Below are positions 31,870 through 44,654 of a stretch of DNA of 64,000 nt, one piece after another (the first letter of the stretch is position 1; every line of letters starts with the position of its first letter). Made by a program: the position numbers and the translations under genes. The stretch is from Dromiciops gliroides (Eukaryota > Chordata > Mammalia > Microbiotheria > Microbiotheriidae), in the NCBI RefSeq assembly GCF_019393635.1, contig NC_057866.1, positions 280,248,874-280,312,873 on the forward strand, given 5' to 3'. The notes beneath the pieces were generated by a model, which saw only the letters and a program-made list of their open reading frames with translations, was not told the DNA's origin and searched no databases.

Positions 31870-34800
31870 TCTTACAGCACAATATAGTATTCCATTGTAT
31901 TCCTATACCATAACTTGTCCAGCCATTCCCCAATGGATGGGCATCCCTTCAACTTCCAATTCCTTGCCACCACATAAAGAGCAACTATAAATATTTTTGT
32001 ACACGTGGATCCCTTTCCCCCTTCCATGATTTCTTTGGGCAAAAGACCCAAAAGTGGTATTGCTAGGTCAAAGGGTATGCACAGCTTTATTGCCCTTTGG
32101 CCATAATTCCAAATTGCTCTCCAGAATGGTTGGATCAGTTCACAGCTCCACCAATAATGAATTAGTGTTCCAATTTTTCCACAGCTTCTCCAACATTTAT
32201 TATTTTCCTTTTTTGTAATTTTAGCCAATCTGATAGGTGTCAGGTGGCACCTGAGAGTTGTTTTAATTTATCTCTCTAATCATTAGAGATTTAGAGCATT
32301 TTTTCATATGGGAATAGATAGCTTTGATTTCTTCATCAGAAAACTGCCTGTTCCTATCCTTTGACCATTTCTCGATTGGGGGATGACTTGGATTCTTATA
32401 AATTTGATTTAGTTCCCTATATATTTTAGAGACGAGACCTTTATCAGAAGTACTGGCCACAAATTGTTTCCCAGCTTTCTGCCTCCCTTCTAATTTTTGA
32501 TGCATTGCTTCTGTTTGTACAAAATTTTTTTAATTTAATGTCATCAAAATCATCCATTTTGCATTTTATAATATACTCTATCTCTTGTTTGGTCATAAAC
32601 TGTTTTCCTTTCCAAAGATCTGATAGGTAGACTATTCCTTTCTCTCATAATTTACCTATGGTGTATCACCTCTTATGTCTAAATCGTGTATCCATTTTGA
32701 CCTTATTTTAGTATAAGGTGTAAGATGTGGGTCTATGCCTAATTTCTGCCATACTATCTTCCCCTTTTCCCAGCAGTTTTTGTCAAATACTGAGTTCCTA
32801 TCTCAGAAGCTGGAATCTTTGGGTTTATCAAACACTACATTACTAGTGTCATTTACTACTGCATTTCCTGTGCCTAGCCTATTCCATTGATCCTCCACTC
32901 TATTTCTTAGCCAGTACCAGATAGTTTTATAGTCAAGCTCCAGGTTTGGTGCCGATAACCCACCTTCCTGTGAATTTTTTTTCATTATTTCCCTGGATAT
33001 TCTTGATTTTTTTTGTTTTTCCAGATGAATTTTGTTATTCTAGCTGTATAAAATAATTTTTAGGTAGTCTGATTGGTATGGCACTGAATAAGTAAATTAA
33101 TTTAGGCAGTATTGTCATTTTTACTATATTAGCTCTGCCTATCCAGGAGCAATTGATATCTTTCCAATTATTTAGATCTGATTGGATTTGTGTGAAGAGT
33201 GTTTAGTAGTTGTGTACATAGAGTTCCTGGGTTTGTCTTGGCAAGTAGACTCCCAAGCATTTTATATTATCTACTGTTACTTTAAATGGAATTTCTCTTT
33301 CTATCTCTTGCTGCTGGACTTTGTTGGTCATGTATAGAAATGCTGATGATTTATGTGGATTTATTGTATATCCTGCTACTTTGCTAAAGTTGTTGTTTCA
33401 AGTAATTTTTGAGTTGATTCTCTAGGATTCTAAGTATACCATCATATCATCTGCAGAGAGTGATAGTTTTGTTTCCTCCTTGCCTATTCTAATTCCTTTT
33501 TCTTCTCTGATTGCTAAAGCTAATATTTCTAGTACAATATTAAATAACAGGGGTGATAATGGACATCCCTGTTGCCTTCCCTGATCTTATTGGGAAGGCC
33601 TCTAACTTATCTCCATTGCATATAATACTTGCTGATGGTTTTAGGTAGATACTGTTTATTGTTTTAAGGAAAGCGCCAACTACTCCTAAACTCTCTAGTG
33701 TTTTTAGTAGGAATGGGTGCTGTATTTTGTCAAAAGCTTTCTCTGCATCTATTGAGATAATCATATAATTTTGGTTGGTTTTCTTATTGATGTGGTTGAT
33801 TATGTTAATAGTGTTCCTAATGTTGAACCAGCCCTGCATTCCTGGTATAAATCCCACCTGGTCATAGTGTATTATCCTGGTGATCACTTGCTGTAATCTC
33901 CTTGCTAATATCTTATTTAAGATTTTAGCATCAATATTCATTAGGGAAATTGGTCTATAATTTTCTTTCTCTGATTTTGCTTTGCCTGGTTTTGGTATCA
34001 CCAGCATATTTGTCATAAAACGAATTTGGTAGAAGTCCTTCTTAACCTATTTTTCCAAATAATTTGTATAATATTGGAATTAATTGTTCTTTAAATTTTT
34101 GGTAAAATTCACCTGTTGTAAACCCATCTGGTCCTGGGGATTTTTTCTTAGGGAGTTCATTAATGGCTTGTTCAATTTCTTTTTTCTAATATGGGTTTAT
34201 TTAAGGATTTTATTTCCTCTTCAGTTAACCTGGGCAGTTTGTATTTTTGTAAATATTCATCCATTTCATCTAGATTGTCAAATTTATTGGCATACAGTTG
34301 GGCAAAATAATTCCTAATTATTGATTTAATTTCCACTTCATTGGTGGTAACATCACACTTTTCATTTTTGATACTGGTAATTTGGTTTTCTTTCTTTTTT
34401 TAATCAAATTAACCAATATTTTATCTATTTTATTGGTTTTTTCCATAAAACAAGCTTAGTTTTATTGATTAATTCTATAGTTTTTTTGCTTTCAATCTTA
34501 TTAATTTCTCCTTTAATTTTCAGGATCTCTAGTTTAGTATCTAATTGGGGATTTTTAATTTGCTCTTTTTCTAGCTTTTTAAGTTGGATGCCCCATTCAT
34601 TAATCTCCTCTTTCTCTTTTTTTATTCATGTAAGCATTTAGAGCTATAAATTTTCCCCTAAGCACTGCTTTGGCTGCATCCCATAGATTTTGGTATGTTG
34701 TCTCATTATTGTCATTCTCTTGGATATAGTTATTGATTGTTTCTATGATTTGTTGTTTGGCCCATTCATTCTTTAGAATGAAATTATTTAGTTTCCAATT

Positions 34801-35645
34801 GATTTTCATTCTACTTTTCCCTGGCTCTTTCTTACATGTAATTTTTATTGCATCATGATCTGAGAAGGATGCATTTACTATTTCTGCCTTTCTACATTTG
34901 ACTATGATGTTTTTGTGCCCTAATACATGCACAATTTTTGTAAATGTGCCATGTACTGCTGAAAAAAAGGTATATTTCTTTCTATCCCCATCCATTTTTC
35001 TCCAGACATCTATCATGTCTAACTCTTCTAGTAATCTATTCACTTCTTTCACTTATTTTTTGGCTAGACTTATCTAATTCTGAGAGGGGGAGATTCAGAT
35101 CCCCCACTAGTATAGTATTACTAATTCCTCTTGTAACTCATTTAACTTCTCCTCTAAGAACTTGGATGCCATACCACTTGGTGCATACATATTTAATATT
35201 GATATTACTTCATTATCTATAGTACCTTTTAGCAAGATATAATTTCCTTCCTTATCTTTTTTTTTTTAATTTTAGTGAGGCAATTGGTGTTAAGTGACTT
35301 GCCCAGGGTCACACAGCTAGTAAGTGTCAACTGTCTGAGGCCAGATTTGAACTCTGGTCCTCCTGAATCCAGGGCCAGTGCTCTATCCATTGTGCCACCT
35401 AGCTGCCCTCTTTATCTCTTTTAATGAGATCTATTTTTGCCTGCACTTTGAGATAAGGATTGCTACCCCTGCTTTTTTTACTTTAGCTGAGGCATAATAT
35501 ATTCTGCTCCAGCCTTTTACCTTTACTCTGTGTGTATCTCTCTGCTTCAAATGTGTTTCTTGTAAACAGCATATTGTAGGATTCTGGTTTTTAATCCACT
35601 CTGCAATTCACTTCCATTTTATAGCAGTGTTCATCCCATTCACAT
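31870..35645 (-). pseudogene. L1 ORF2 (endonuclease, reverse transcriptase, C-terminus), decayed
   Basis: ORF2 of L1 nicks target DNA and reverse-transcribes the L1 RNA. Seen in order: NVNGMN and QETHLKQRDTH (endonuclease, about 35640-35530), SDHDAIKIT (endonuclease catalytic SDH, about 34870), [20 protein letters not shown] (RT, about 33990), [13 protein letters not shown] (about 33730), and ADDMMVYLE at about 33440-33460, where the residue before ADD reads S rather than the usual F/Y. Then comes the C-terminal [16 protein letters not shown] region (32200-32500) and EWLDKLWYRNTMEYY (about 31890). The longest open pieces are 34600-35052, 33540-34016 and 31872-32228. A SINE splits the endonuclease at 35263-35408. 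Confidence 0.85.
35263..35408 (-). mobile_element. CORE-SINE inside L1 ORF2
   Basis: A full-length minus-strand copy in the endonuclease region. Flanks ccttatctttt / ctttatctctt suggest an imperfect TSD. Confidence 0.95.
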
Positions 35646-36317
35646 TCAGTTGTTATTATTACTGACTGTGTTCCCCTCCATTCTATTTACCCCCTTTATA
35701 CTTTTCCCCCCTTTCACCCTATTCCTCCTCACCAACGTTTTACTTCTTACCCCTGCCTCCCCCAATCTGTCCTCCCTTTTTATCACCTCCCTTTTTCTTT
35801 ACCCTTTTCTCTCTTGCTTTTATCCTCCCTTCTATCCATCCCCCCCCTTTCCCTTCCCCTTTTGCTTCCCTAAAGAATGAGCTAAGTTTCTTTATCCCAA
35901 TGAATGTATGTTATTCCCTCTTTGTTTCAACCCTACTCTCATTAGATTTGATTCAATGTTCATCCCGCCTTTCTTTCCCTCTATTGTAATAGGGTGTTTT
36001 TTTCACCTCTTCATATCATAATTCATCCCATTCCACCTCCCCTTTCCTCTCCTGCCCATAAACTCCTTTTTTAACCCCTTGATTTTTTTGTATCATCACA
36101 TCAAAGACAATTTATTTTTATACCCTCTGTGTAAAGTCCTCTCTGCCCAAATACATTTACAGTTCTTAAGAGTTATGAGTATTATCTTCCTGTGTAGGGA
36201 TATAAACAGTTTAACCTAACTGAGTAACCTTTTTTTCCCCCCTCTGTTTACCTTTTTAAACTTCTCTTGAGTCTTGTATGTTAAGATCGAATTTTCTATT
36301 CAGTTCTGGTCTTTTCA

Positions 36318-37255
36318 TCAAGAAAGATTGAAAGTCCCCAATGTCATTAAATGTCCATCTTTCCCCTGAAAGAGAATGCACATTTTTGCTAAGTAATAGA
36401 CTCTTGGCTGCAATCCAAGCTCCTTTGCCTTCCGGAATATCATATTCCAAGCCTTGCGGTCCTTTAATGTTGAAGCTTCCAGGTCCTGAGCAATCCTGAC
36501 TGTGGCTCCATGATATTTAAATTGCTTCTTTCTGGCTGCTTGGAGTATTTTCTCCTTCACCTGATAATTCTGTAATTTGGCTACAATATTCCTTGGAGTC
36601 TTCCCTTTGGGGTCTCTTTCAGGGGCTGATCGGTGGATTCTTTCAGTGATGATTTTATCCTCTGATTCTATGATATCAAGGCAGTTCTCCTTAATAATTT
36701 CCTGGAATATGGTGTCTAGATTCTTTTTCTGGTCATGGCTTTCAGGCAGTCCAATGATTCTCAAATTGTCTCTCCTGGATCTGTTTTCCAGATCAGTTGT
36801 CTTTCCAATGAGGTATTTCACATTTTCTTCTGTTTTTTCATTCTTTTGATTCTGCTTGACTGATTCCTGGTGTCTCACGGATTCCTTATCCTCCAACTGT
36901 CCAATTTTAATTTTTAAGGCATTGTTTTCTTCAGTGAGATTATGCACCTTTTTTTCCATTTGGCCAGTCAATCTTTGTGCTTCCTTTTCCAAGCTGCTGA
37001 TTCTTTTTTCATAGTTCTCTTGTTTTGCTTTCATTTCTCTCCCCATTTTTTTCTTCTACCTTTCAATTGATTTTTAAAATCCTTTTTGAGCTCTTCCAGG
37101 AAGGCTTTTTGTTCTTGAGACCAATTCACCTTCCCTCATGAGACTTCACATGTAGGCGATTTGAAAGTATTATCCTCATCTGAGTTTGTGTTTGCTTCTT
37201 CCCTATTGATGCAGAAGCTCTCAATGGAGAGGGCTCTTTTTTGCTTCTTATTCAT
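36318..37255 (-). pseudogene. L1 ORF1 of the near full-length L1
   Basis: The ATG at 37255 begins MNKKQKRALSIESF. A stop and a frame change in the N-terminal part leave 36318-37046 (242 codons) as the long open piece. It contains a coiled coil (residues about 1-75), ENRSRRDNLRIIGLPESHDQ, the RRM-like core, then ERIHRSAPERDPKGKTPRNI and a C-terminal domain with KEKILQAARKKQFKYHGATV. The codon after E-R-I-H is an arginine here (CGA), whereas both ORF1-only units have TGA. RNA-binding role known for the family. Confidence 0.85.
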
Positions 37256-37834
37256 TATTGCAGCTTATTTATTTTTTAAGTTGAGGTCTGCTCTGGGGGC
37301 ACCAGGGTCCCTGTTTGGGGCTTCTTGTGCAGGGGTATAGGTGCTGTGTGACTGGCTTTTTACTCTAAGGCCTTTATAGTGTGTGCAATTTGCCCCCCCT
37401 ACACTTCATGTCTGAGCGCGCTCGGTCAGGCGCCTGATCCCACCTGTCCTGTTCGTGGACCTACAGCTGGCAACTTGCCCTCTTGACTGGTGCAGGTAGG
37501 TTTTTCCACTGTCCTTCTTGGCCACCAGATTTTTGAGCCAAGTTCCAGGGCCCTCAGTTGTTCGGCTGCAGCCCACAGTTCCTGCTGACTTGCCCCGACT
37601 CCCTGGGCCTCCCTTTTGCCTGAGACAGACAGACCTTTTCCTGAAGTCTTCTAAATTATCTCTGGTTGGAAGACTGTGTCTCTCTCTGTCTCTTTGCAGG
37701 TTCTGTAGTTTCAGAATCCGTCCAGAGGTTTGATTTAATGTTCTTTTTGAGGGAACAGGAGGAGAGCTCAGGCAGCTTGTTGCTTCTCTGCCATCTTGGC
37801 TACACTCCCCGCCCCCCCCCCCAGCCATTTCTAA

Positions 37835-40725
37835 TCCCAAGCTGGCAATGGTGAGTTGAATATACTTCCCAAATTTCTTGGCAACAGTCCATTGCTTATC
37901 TGACAGCCTCCTTCTTGGTATAGTTTCAGAATTTTGCTTTCTATACAACTGCCTCTATGGAGACAAATACATTTTGGTCAAATTATCTCTCCTTTTATGC
38001 CCATGCTGATGCTTATTACTAGTCACTGAACACAGCGATTTCTGGTGATATTTCTTCACTTTGTCATGAATAATTTGTATGATGGGGTGGGGGAGCCCAT
38101 GTGGGCTAGACAAGAGTCTAAGATGGTGTTTGGCTCTACTGAAACACGTGCTCTTTGAGATGGAAAAATGAGGTTTGTTGTGGAACAGCCCTTGTGAAAA
38201 CTTGACTGCTCTGCTAAAGAATGACCTCATTGTGGATGCCCCCACTCCACACGGATGAATCCCCTAGCAACTTCATAAAGACAGGAGAGGCAGCCTCTGG
38301 GTCAGAATGGTTCAGTCACTCTTGTTGGCTTTAGGGACTAGGAAGGCCTGAGATGAGGCCTTGCCCTCCTCCAGATGCTTGGCATCTCAGGACCTTGGTG
38401 CCCTCAACTGTCATTTCCCACATGGCTCTCATCCCTTGAGAGATGGGGGAAAGCAGCCAGGCTGCACGAAGTCTGTTTTAGTGTCCTACCTTTGCAAAGG
38501 TACTTCCAGTCCCATGATAGGAGATATATGGTGGGTCTTGGCAGGAATGTGTGGGAAGAAGAGGAGACAGCCTGTAGCAAGGGTGACAGATGGGCCAAGG
38601 GCAAAGAGCCTCTTGCTCTGGCTCCTGCATAATGTCAGTGCCCAAAGGTAGAGTTCAAGGACACAATAGCTGTGAGAGACCTTCATGATGAGGTATTAGC
38701 TTTAGACATCAAAAATAAATCCTTGAGGGTAGAGATAGTCCTGCCACAGGGCCATCTCAAGCTTCCATCCTGCCATGGGGCAGGGAGGGGGGGGACCATG
38801 GCCACACCCACACATACATAATGCTACCTTCTGCATAGATGGTACTTATTAAGCTAGCTAAAGTAGCCTTCTACATTGACCCATGCCTTTCTTTGCTCTG
38901 ATCCTGAGGGGGGCTGGGCTATACCAAGATTGGCCATGTCCACCCTATGCTGGTGGGCCCCAGAGAAAAAAGTTCCTGAACCACCTAGCTGCTTTTCTCC
39001 TAACAAGGCCATCCCTCCTCCTACAGAGTGAGAGGACTAGTGGAAGGCTCTCCAACTGATGGACACAAACTGTCTCCAAAGAGCAGACTCACTCCTATAA
39101 GGAGCAGCAGTTAGGTAATTGGGCCCTCCCATGAGCCAGGCTTCTTTTGACCTTTGGCCAAAAGAACAGTTGACTGGGATTCTCATGACCTAATGTCTTG
39201 TTTTGGCTATTAAGTCAATCTCCTTCACCAAAGACTGATGATTCCTCTGTACCCCCAAATCTCTCCTAGGGCATCTGGGCTAGTTCACTAGTTTCTTGTA
39301 GAAAGAGTCCTTTATTCATTTTTTCCTGTTATGATCTTTGCAAAGAGAAGAAGAGGGCTCCCCGCAGCAGTCCTCTTGAGTCCAGTTAGTTCAGTGCTCA
39401 AAGGCACCCAATTTTTTGTGTAAGCGCTTATGTAGTTTCAAAAGACAAGTGAAAGAGCCCCTGCCCAGAACACTGTGGGGGGGGGTGGGCCATGTTGGAG
39501 CAGAGCACCATGGAGGGGTCCACTTTGTGTAAAATCCCCTTGTCATAAATTACGGTGTGGGAGAAAAACAGCTCCACAAAATGGTCTGTGAGCTGAGTGC
39601 ATTGCATACATAGGGAAGGCACCGAGTTTAGCATTGATTTCTCTCTGGCCAGGGACTAGGTAATTTCTGGCTGCCAACAGTGTCAGAAGACTTAATTATT
39701 GATTCTCACACTTGATGGGTGTACAGTTCACAGGTGACTATGGCATTCTCATAAAAGGTCTTTCCTATGTTGCAGATAGTTTAAACCTGCTTTTGGAAAG
39801 CCTCAGCTTTGTCCTGGGTAAAGGATATCTGGGAACCTGCACTGTTGGGGAAAGGACTTTTTTTCCCTCTTGGAAAAAGCTTTACTGGGAGATTCAGAGC
39901 CTGTTTCTTACATTGCAGTTCTGATATAGTGCAAGTTTGGAGGAACCCCATCCAAGAACACAGTTGTGGACGATCCAGTCTAGAAATCATGTTCTGATAT
40001 GGGATTCTGGTTTCAAACTTCTATGGTGTTACACCAGCAAAAGGAAAGTTTGTGTAGACCATCAATAATGTCTCCACATCATCCGCTATGGAAGCCTAAA
40101 CCCAACCTTCTTCTTAAAGCTCAGTTGTGATTGTTGGGGATGTTAGTCTCCCTCCAGGCCCCCTTGTATTTCTGGGTAATGTTCTCTAAAATGAAATGCA
40201 TGAAGACCTTGCCCTATAGGCTATGATAACTATTCAATGGCTGATACCTTCAGGCTGGAGGTTGCCTCAACCATCCCAATCTTGAGTCCACTGTGTTCCT
40301 TCTTCTCTTGCCTATAAAAGAGAAGGTAAGAAGGTAACCAGACCTATACCCCCCCCCAAAAAAAAAAAGGTAACCAGTGTTACTTTGAGCAGATGTCTCA
40401 CCTGAAATCCATCTTTCTGTGCCTGAAAATATCCCTCTGTTTGAGAAAAACTAGAGAAAGGCAGAGCCCAGAATATTGGGGATCTGCCTTTTAATGGAAT
40501 ATATTTGTGACCTAATTGGAACGGAATTGTCACAGGCTGTGACTGCCTCATGACATTTGTCTATCATAATGGGGCCCACCCACCATACTGGGTGCTTCCT
40601 AGAATTGTCTTGACACTTCTAGCTGTCTTTGAGTTGTGGCAATCTGAGGGGCCCCCCCAACATTTCTCTTCCTTGCCCCATGAGTGAAGCTTGACTTTGA
40701 GATAACATGGGTACAGAATAGGGAA
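37835..40725. other. Intergenic DNA, no recognised repeat or gene
   Basis: The longest stretch without a SINE or L1 in the middle of the window. Open frames up to 96 codons (38361-38651 plus, 37955-38245 minus) are unrecognised. Confidence 0.45.
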
Positions 40726-40915
40726 GGAAATCCCTACTGAACTAGACGGTAGATAGGGTCATGTCTTAAACTAAATTCCAATTCCGCCACTTTCCAGCCA
40801 TGTAGGTTTCAACAAGTCATGCCCTCTCTGTGCCTGGTCTACTCTGCCCAATGAATGGGTGGAACTAGAAGCACCCTAGAAAGGACCTTCTGAAGCGCCA
40901 GAAGTCTGATTCTAT
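40725..40915 (+). mobile_element. MIR remnant
   Basis: 'ttccaattccgccactttcc', 'gtttcaacaagtcatgccct' and 'ctctctgtgcctggtctact' followed by 'aatgaatgggtggaactaga' keep the MIR order. Confidence 0.65.
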
Positions 40916-41169
40916 GCAAGGTTTGGAAAGGGCAAGTGTGATTGTCCTTGTGGAGAGCCTCTTAATCAATAATCCTAACAGACTCCAAAGCCTTCTTTAA
41001 AACTCGGGGACTTGCCTGAATTTGAGCTTCCTGCCACAGGCAGGAGCTGCCTGACCCACAGAGGTCGCTGCTGATACTTTGTCAATCTAGCCTGAGAACT
41101 ACTTGACAGATCTTTCTGATCTTTCTGGTTTTTAAAAATTCAGTGGAAAAACTATTCCCTTTTTACAAA
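40916..41169. other. Short intergenic stretch
   Basis: Nothing recognised. Confidence 0.4.
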
Positions 41170-41632
41170 AAAAAAAAAAAAAAAAACCACCACCACCACC
41201 CACAACCTCTCCCTCAAGAAGAATTAGGGGAAAACCACAAGAAGAAACAAACAAATGAAAATAGTATAGTTCAATCTGCATTCAGACTCCATAATTCTGT
41301 TTCTGTATGTGGAGAGAATTTCCCATCATGAATCTTTTGGAATTGCCTTGGATCATTGTATTGCTAAGGAGAGCCAAGTCTATCATAGTTGATCATTGCA
41401 CAATGTTGCTGTTGCTGAGTAATGTTCTCCTGGTTCTGCTCACTTCACTCGGCATCAATTCATGTCTTCCCAGGTTTTTCTGAAATCTGCCTGTTCATTT
41501 ATTGCAGCACCATAGTATTCCATTACATCATATACCACAATTTGTTCAGCCATTCCCAATGGATGGGCATTCCTTTGATTTCCAATTCTTTGCCACCACA
41601 AAGAGCAGCTATAAATATTTTTGTACTATCGA
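41169..41632 (-). mobile_element. L1 3' fragment
   Basis: Minus-strand ORF2 C-terminus ('acaaaaatatttatagctgc') and 3'UTR. The A-run at 41167-41186 is on the plus strand and may be secondary. Confidence 0.8.
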
Positions 41633-41639
41633 TTTATTT

Positions 41640-41905
41640 TAATAAATTTATTCATTTATTTTTTCAACAAAAATAAAAACTCCACAAAACTATTTCCTTA
41701 GAATCAAGAGTTTTCAAGGTGTTGGAGAGCTTTGTACTTCAGTTGATGCCTACCTGTTCCTCCCCTGCCTGAAACGGGGGTTCCACAGCAGCCTTGCATG
41801 CCCTCAATTACATTGCCCAGTGCCTCTTGGCTAAGGTGCAAAAATATCCATTACCCCTAGTGAGAAAGGTCATACTAACATTCTTTTGTTTTTTTGGTTT
41901 TGGGT
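41640..41905. other. Unassigned; possible end of a minus-strand retrocopy
   Basis: On the minus strand a non-repetitive 200-bp stretch ends with AATAAATGAATAAA-like text at about 41640-41665, resembling a polyadenylated 3' end. I could not identify a parent gene. Confidence 0.25.
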
Positions 41906-41911
41906 TTGTTT

Positions 41912-42054
41912 TTTTTTTTGCGGGGCAATGAAGGTTAAGTGACTTGCCCAGGGTCACAGAGCTAGTAGGTGTCAAGTGTCTGAGGACGGATTTGAACTTG
42001 GGTCCTCCTGAATCCAGGACTGGTGCTCTATCTACTGTGCCACCTAGCTGCCCC
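41912..42054 (-). mobile_element. CORE-SINE
   Basis: A full-length minus-strand copy with a T-run at 41909-41919. Confidence 0.95.
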
Positions 42055-42055
42055 C

Positions 42056-43228
42056 CATACTATCATTTTTGAAGGACTACTCTTCCAGTCAACCTCTGCG
42101 GGTTTAGTCTAACTTGCAGGCATATGAATATCTTCCCAGTACCCAGCTGGGGTCCTTCAAGCTGCAGTGCTTCCCATCATTCCACCCAGGTTTCCACTCA
42201 TTGGCAAAGCAGCTCTTCCTCCCTTGGCTTGGCCCAAGGACAAATGATTCATTCCTGCTAGGATATTGTTTGGCAGTGAGTGGCTTTCCCCCTTGGTCTT
42301 GCCATCCAGGGAGGAAGCGGTGGTTTTCATAGCAGTTCTGCATCTACACCCCCCCCCACCACGCGCACACGCGCACCACATCCTAACTGAACTAGGGCAA
42401 TGGATCAGATTCTTACAAGTGGGCTGGCATACATGAGATGCTCAGAGGGGACCTTGGAGGTCAAGGTTTCCAAGGATTTGACAATCAGAGCCAAAGGTAG
42501 CAGTCAGCTATCCTGAGAAGGGCTTGAAGGTGTTTTAGTTTCCGGGGACGGTAAGTCAAGGGACTTTAAGCTTATGCTAGAGAACAAGGGGACTGTGGCC
42601 AAGAATCTCAAAACACAGTCCCGTGTTACTTTCGATGTAATGAACTGTTTGTCAGCTTTTAAGTGGTGTCATGATCTCATTTCTGTTCATGAAACAGCCC
42701 CTATGGGTAAATGAAGTCAGACTACAGATTAAACAGCTCTTTTAGAGGGTGCATGACGGATTGATTGAGGGGAGATTTATACATTGCCAGCAGCAAGGTA
42801 GCAAGGTAACTACTTCCACCAGTCAGGCCTTGGTCAGGGAAGGTTAACAAACACAAGACAGGTTTTCATTTAGCCAAAAGTTGTAGGATGGATTCCCCTG
42901 ATTCCCAAACAATAAATAAGAGGGAGTTAGACATATAATCCTTCTGCAGACAAACATTAACCATGAAATAGTAAAGCCAACGTAATTCAATAATTCACCC
43001 CAATATTAAATAGCATCAACTTTCCTTATTCCTGGTAATTAACTATTAAAATAAATTATCTGAAATAAAAGAAAACTGGGGACAAAGTTATCCAGCAGCT
43101 ATGATTTAATTTGCAAAGCTAGCGTTTTCATATCAAATCTGGTCACCTGATTCCTCAGATGTCAGATCCCAAGTGACTTACAGAGCTGATTTTTATAACA
43201 AAAGTGATTTTTAAAGTGACAAACTCGT
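42056..43228. other. Intergenic DNA, no recognised feature
   Basis: It includes a C-rich/(GCGCAC) stretch at 42348-42376. No gene recognised. Confidence 0.45.
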
Positions 43229-43348
43229 GGGGGCAGCTAGGTGGCACAGTGGATAGAGCACTGACCCTGGAGTCAGGAGGACCTGAATTCAAATCTACTA
43301 GTTGTGTGACCCTAGGCTTAACCCCAATTATCTCAGTTTAAAAAAAAA
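43229..43348 (+). mobile_element. CORE-SINE with core deletions
   Basis: The head is intact, while the part 'ggcctcagacacttaacact' and some of the core are missing. An A-tail follows. Confidence 0.9.
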
Positions 43349-43349
43349 G

Positions 43350-43920
43350 TTAATACTGCCCTAGAAGTTCTTGCCTTACAGGTGGTCCCTTTTGTAACCA
43401 GAAAGCGTACTGGGAAAGAACTTGTGGGCAGTAGTTAGTAGTCATCCCACCCCCATCTTCCTTAGAAGATTCCATTATTCAACTTGAACTCTAGCTCAAG
43501 GGAGAAAAAAAGGCACTTCTCCACCAAGACCAGAAAGAGGAATTTAACCCACCTAGCCAACCTTTCTGCAACTACAGGGAACTTAGCCTTTAGTCAACCC
43601 CCTCCCCCATTTCTTCTAGAAAGGGAAACGACCTTTAAAAAAAAACTTCAATCTTATTTTCTTCTTTTACATTATCCACTACAAAATGTCACCTGTTCAC
43701 TATCTAGTCACTAGGTCTGGAGATAACGTAGACTTAAGAGAATATCTTGTTAGCCTGGCTTAGCTGTTGGGGGCTCGATTTCCCTAAAGAAGGGATCTTA
43801 GCCCTGTAATCAAACTGAAAATAAATGGAAATAATCAGTACTAGTTGATTTCCTTTTCATCAGTCCCAATGTCCATGTCCTCAGAAGTTCCATGTTGTAT
43901 CTTAGCTCTCCTATATGGTC
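43350..43920. other. Intergenic DNA, no recognised feature
   Basis: No gene or repeat recognised. Confidence 0.4.
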
Positions 43921-43923
43921 ATC

Positions 43924-44576
43924 TGGTCCCTGGAGGTGAAAAAAAAAAAGGGTTTAACAGAAAAACCTAAGACCCAAGCTTTACTTCCCATATTAGCTCT
44001 CAAAGGGAGTCAGACCCCCAGTTAATGGACAAAGTTACAAGTCAGGATGCTAGGTTCTCTTACCCCACAGTAAGCAGTGCCCATAATGGAGGGAGCTAGG
44101 CTATGAAGGCCTAAGACTATAACAATAAAGGAATTGACAGGCTATAGAAACTTAGAAATTAATGAAAAACGAAGATATTTTGAAACTAGCCATGGGAACC
44201 AGAAAGAGACATGAGCAGAAAAGGCCAAATTCGTCCCCAGATTCACCTTATGACATGCGAACCTCAAAAACACACCTCCACTGAAAAAGGTACCTGCCTC
44301 GGGGGTTGGCTTAGGCCCCCAGGAACTCCAAATTTAGAATAAACCCTCCCCTGTACCTCCCCAAGGTGGAGAGTATTATAATGAGACTGATCATCAATTT
44401 ATCTATCCTATAAATATAACTCTTTTCTTTCATTATTCAAGAGATACCTTTTCACTTTTCTGGTTCTCTCCTTGTGATCACTCACAGCATTGCAATAAAA
44501 CTTGGTAAACTGAGTCACCGAGTCTTGTAATTCTTTTGGGATGACTCATGATCAATTTGACCCCAAATTCTGCCCA
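43924..44576 (+). mobile_element. Candidate solo LTR (fossil endogenous retrovirus)
   Basis: The right half has LTR layout on the plus strand: TATA-like 'cctataaatataactc' (about 44410), polyadenylation hexamer in 'gcaataaaacttgg' (about 44491), and a U5-like stretch ending TGCCCA. With TG at 43924 the ends are TGG...CCA and CATC flanks both sides (43920-43923 and 44577-44580). A 4-bp match is weak evidence, so the left boundary is tentative. No internal genes are present. Family unknown, class I-like by layout. Confidence 0.4.
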
Positions 44577-44654
44577 CATCAGAAACATCTTCCCTCAGAA
44601 ATTTTCAGGCCTCTTATGACAGCTCTGGAGGGGGCTCCTTTTCCCCCAAATCTC

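Larger units (their letters stand above)
31308..37823 (-). mobile_element. Near full-length L1
   Basis: Read on the minus strand: 5'UTR from about 37817 ('tagccaagatggcagagaag'), ORF1 from 37255, a spacer of about 600 bp (36250-35650, purine-rich on this strand), ORF2 from about 35645 to about 31870, a 3'UTR with a (TG)n stretch, and an A-tail at 31308-31320. The short TSD gccatttct is at 31299-31307 and 37824-37832. Total about 6.5 kb including a 140-bp SINE. Both ORFs are broken by stops and frameshifts, so it is inactive, but it supplies the reference layout for the truncated L1s in this window. Confidence 0.9.
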
